The position numbers were made by a program, and so were the translations under genes. A model generated the notes under the pieces. That model worked only from the letters and a program-made list of their open reading frames with translations. It ran no database searches and was not told where the DNA came from. A DNA stretch of 64,000 nucleotides from Paracyclopina nana (Eukaryota > Arthropoda > Copepoda > Cyclopoida > Cyclopettidae), in contig JAGUCH010000009.1 of the NCBI GenBank assembly GCA_019096065.1, positions 2,924,001 to 2,988,000 on the forward strand. The letters run 5' to 3'. Shown here in pieces: positions 61,759 to 64,000 of this stretch. How positions within the stretch are numbered: the stretch's first letter is position 1; each line of letters opens with the position of its first letter.

Positions 61759-62537
61759 CACATTTCTCTCTCTTCTGCATGAATCAAATAATAATGCATG
61801 ACATTTTTCTTTACATATCAGCAGCTTGCTCTTCAATATTGGCCTGGCTTTGCTCAGTTAAATTGTTGCTCGCGCTTCCTCACTAACCAAATTCAAAAGG
61901 CCCATTTCATGTGAAAAAAACTGCAAAGTGTCCCGTCAATATTTGCTGCAATTGAATGATCATGGGATGCAATTCAGAACATAAATTTGCTCACATGAAA
62001 AGGGCCCAAATGCACAATTGCTACCAGTGTGCTTACACTTTTATCTCTGTCTTCATTGGTGACATAAAATATTGCCATCAATTTGTGTGCATGTAGTAAA
62101 AAACCTGGTGAAGAAAAAAAGCACAGTGGACGGAATAAACACAAAAAACTGCATTCGCCAGCATTAATTTTGCTATTGGATTTTAACTCATGAATTACGA
62201 CTGAAAAAACTTTGGGTGGTGTACTTATTCACTCCTGTGAATCCACACGTGTTCACTCTATGCTTGCAATTTAGGTTCGAGCAATATATGGGGTATTGTG
62301 ATATCAGGAAAAAGATGGTTAAAAATCCGAGTGAAAAGTAAATAACAAAACCTCTAAAAAAGCACGTGGATCAACCAAAAGCAACAACAACGAAGCGACG
62401 ACATCAAACCTCGCCTAAAAAAGTCTCTAAATAATGGAAAGCATAAATCTGTCGCCTAAAACTCACATTAAATAAATCAGCATGCACAATAAATGCCACG
62501 TTTAAAAATATCTGCTCAAATATACATGGTTGGTAGG
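61759..62537. other. Convergent intergenic region
   Basis: About 780 bases between the small three-exon gene and the minus-strand gene. Nothing recognised. Confidence 0.6.
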
Positions 62538-64000
62538 CTAAGAAAATGAGAAAATATCTATGAGTAGTTGTAGATGTGACCTCAATACTGGCCTCAAGGC
62601 CAAGATATGATCTTTCTTCTCGGGAAGCCTTTCAGTCCTCATAATTTGGGTGAAAAGCCACTTGATCACGCTCAAATTGGCTGTCATGGTTTTTTTCAGA
62701 AGAGGTCTCAGCCCGCTCCTACTAGCAGCCTCTGCGGCCTCCACGGCCTCCAATGCCTTTTGTAGTTGAACCAAAAGTAAATGGGCTTGAAAAAAATCCT
62801 CTTGGTGAATGTCAGCTCCGGCCTCAATGGCCTTCAGAAGTCGACTCAAAATAGCCTTATTTTCTATCTGACCACTGTGCACCGAGTCCAGGATCGAGGG
62901 TGATGCAAAAAAAGTGCCATTTATTTGTTGGCCCTTCTTGAAAATAAGGCGGCTGAGCTTAATTAACTGGTGATGTTGTAGCTGACTCGATTTCTGATTA
63001 GCATTTCCTAGTAGTGGTGGTCGTGAGGTTGTATTGATTGGTGATTCGGGGTCACTGAGGCTGCTATTATGTGTTGTACTCGATTGGTGTTGTTCCTCCT
63101 CAGCTGCTGCTGCAAAATAGACAAGACCCAAATTAATTACATCCATACCAAATGAGGCAAGTTTCGATCCATCATCAATTCAAAGTTCAGTTCATCTACA
63201 AAATTCAGATTCATCAATTTTGAGAATGCAGATGCTTTCCCCTAGAAGTTATTTAAATGCAAACTTTTCCTGAGTAATAAAAACAAACTTTTTGTCTTCA
63301 TGAGGCTTTTTTGGTCATTACGCTAGAAAGTTGAGCAATTAATAAATTGCTGCAAGTTTACACAGATTTTGCAAGTTCAATAGTGCGGAGCTTTAACTTT
63401 AGTATATACCATTAAAATGGTGAATGTTTTGCCTTTTTTGAGGCAATAAAAGAAGAAGCGAGTTAGGTCCAGTTTGGCCAGCTGGAAGAAAATGTCTCGG
63501 CTTATCTCTGATTTTCACCTCATCACGTAGCACGGTTTTTAAGGCCTCAGGTTCAGGCTTTCTTCTCCCCTCATGCATGGCTGGAAAAGCTGAAATTAGA
63601 TTAGCATAAAATCTGGTTATACCACTGCACTTGAGCGCACCAAGCTGCGTTGGAAATATGAGCAAGAAAACGCGTGCGCGCGAGTGCGCTTTTCACATCC
63701 AATTAGGCGTCTAGTCAGCTACGCGCGCACGTGTCACGACCTGTTAGCACGTTATGTCACTACCAATTTATGAATGCAAAAATTGCATTTGACAACTTCA
63801 TTCACTTGAAGGGCAATTCATACATCCTGGTGAATTTCAAAGTAACTCACATCCATGTGAATTGCTCCCCAACAAAAACTTTTTTCCTTTGAAAACTCTT
63901 TCACAACATTTCAAAGCTGAAATGTGACAAAAAGGTACGTCTAACCTTTCAACTGAGTGAAGCTAATTGGGCTGGCGATATCTTCGTAGAACTTGGTTCC
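62538..64000 (-). CDS. 3' part of an unrecognised gene (runs off the right edge)
   Basis: On the minus strand, exon 63946 to beyond 64000 (KFYEDIASPISFTQLK) joins in phase to 63519-63589 (AFPAMHEGRRKPEPEALKTV...). The last exon ends at the stop at 62538 and encodes about 190 residues. It starts near 63105-63113; the exact acceptor is unclear because several AGs lie in a GCAGCAGCAGCTGAG run. The C-terminus is helical and Ala/Leu-rich (ALEAVEAAEAASRSGLRPLL). It has no membrane segment. No family is recognised. A small exon between 63114 and 63518 is possible. Confidence 0.5.

Noticed and set aside
1..64000. CRISPR array, operons, prophage or insertion sequences
   Set aside because: The window is eukaryotic; the tandem repeats lack the spacer pattern and no bacterial genes are present.

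Overview
This is eukaryotic nuclear DNA of an animal, most probably an arthropod. It is AT-rich, its genes are split by GT-AG introns, and their polyadenylation signals sit just past the stop codons. The arthropod call rests on a methuselah-like GPCR, a nine-motif protein of the arthropod DUF4789 type, a CYP2-like P450, a pyrokinin/CAPA-type peptide receptor, and a TATA box followed by a TCAGT initiator. I cannot name the species; a crustacean or another non-model arthropod fits. No prokaryotic, plastid or viral gene is seen. All gene models below were built by hand from splice signals, reading phase and protein motifs.

Layout: (1) 0.4-8.3 kb (+), a zyxin-like multi-LIM protein with five exons in view. 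(2) 8.8-11.5 kb (-), spartin, with a small secreted-protein gene on the opposite strand inside its last intron; then 12.0-14.0 kb (+), FBXO21, sharing a 434-bp divergent promoter with spartin. (3) 15.4-18.6 kb (+), two small secreted-protein genes, one of which looks like an amidated neuropeptide precursor. (4) 20.7-23.4 kb (+), a methuselah-like receptor, tail to tail with an MFSD4/NaGLT1-like transporter at 23.5-25.1 kb (-). (5) 26.2-28.5 kb (+), the secreted DUF4789-like protein. (6) 29.1-34.5 kb (-), a complete ten-exon P450. (7) 35-39 kb, a dense nest of MITE-like inverted-repeat elements. (8) 39.8-45.5 kb (-), a complete pyrokinin/neuromedin-U-type receptor, with a second copy of its 5' part (N-terminus to TM2) at 50.1-50.7 kb. 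(9) 52-53.5 kb, more nested MITEs. (10) 55.3-56.2 kb (+), a GPI-anchored Ly6/three-finger-like protein. (11) 57.5-61.8 kb (+), a small uncharacterised three-exon gene. (12) 62.5-64 kb (-), the 3' part of an unrecognised gene that runs off the right edge.

The genes do not form one pathway. Several concern peptide signalling at the cell surface (candidate neuropeptide, methuselah-like receptor, pyrokinin-type receptor, Ly6-like protein), but no functional link among them can be shown from sequence. The most interesting observations are the orphan TM1-TM2 receptor module, whose donor phase matches the shared TM3 exon of the intact gene; the candidate amidated peptide; the gene nested in spartin; and a set of MITE families whose nesting gives a relative insertion order with clean target-site duplications.
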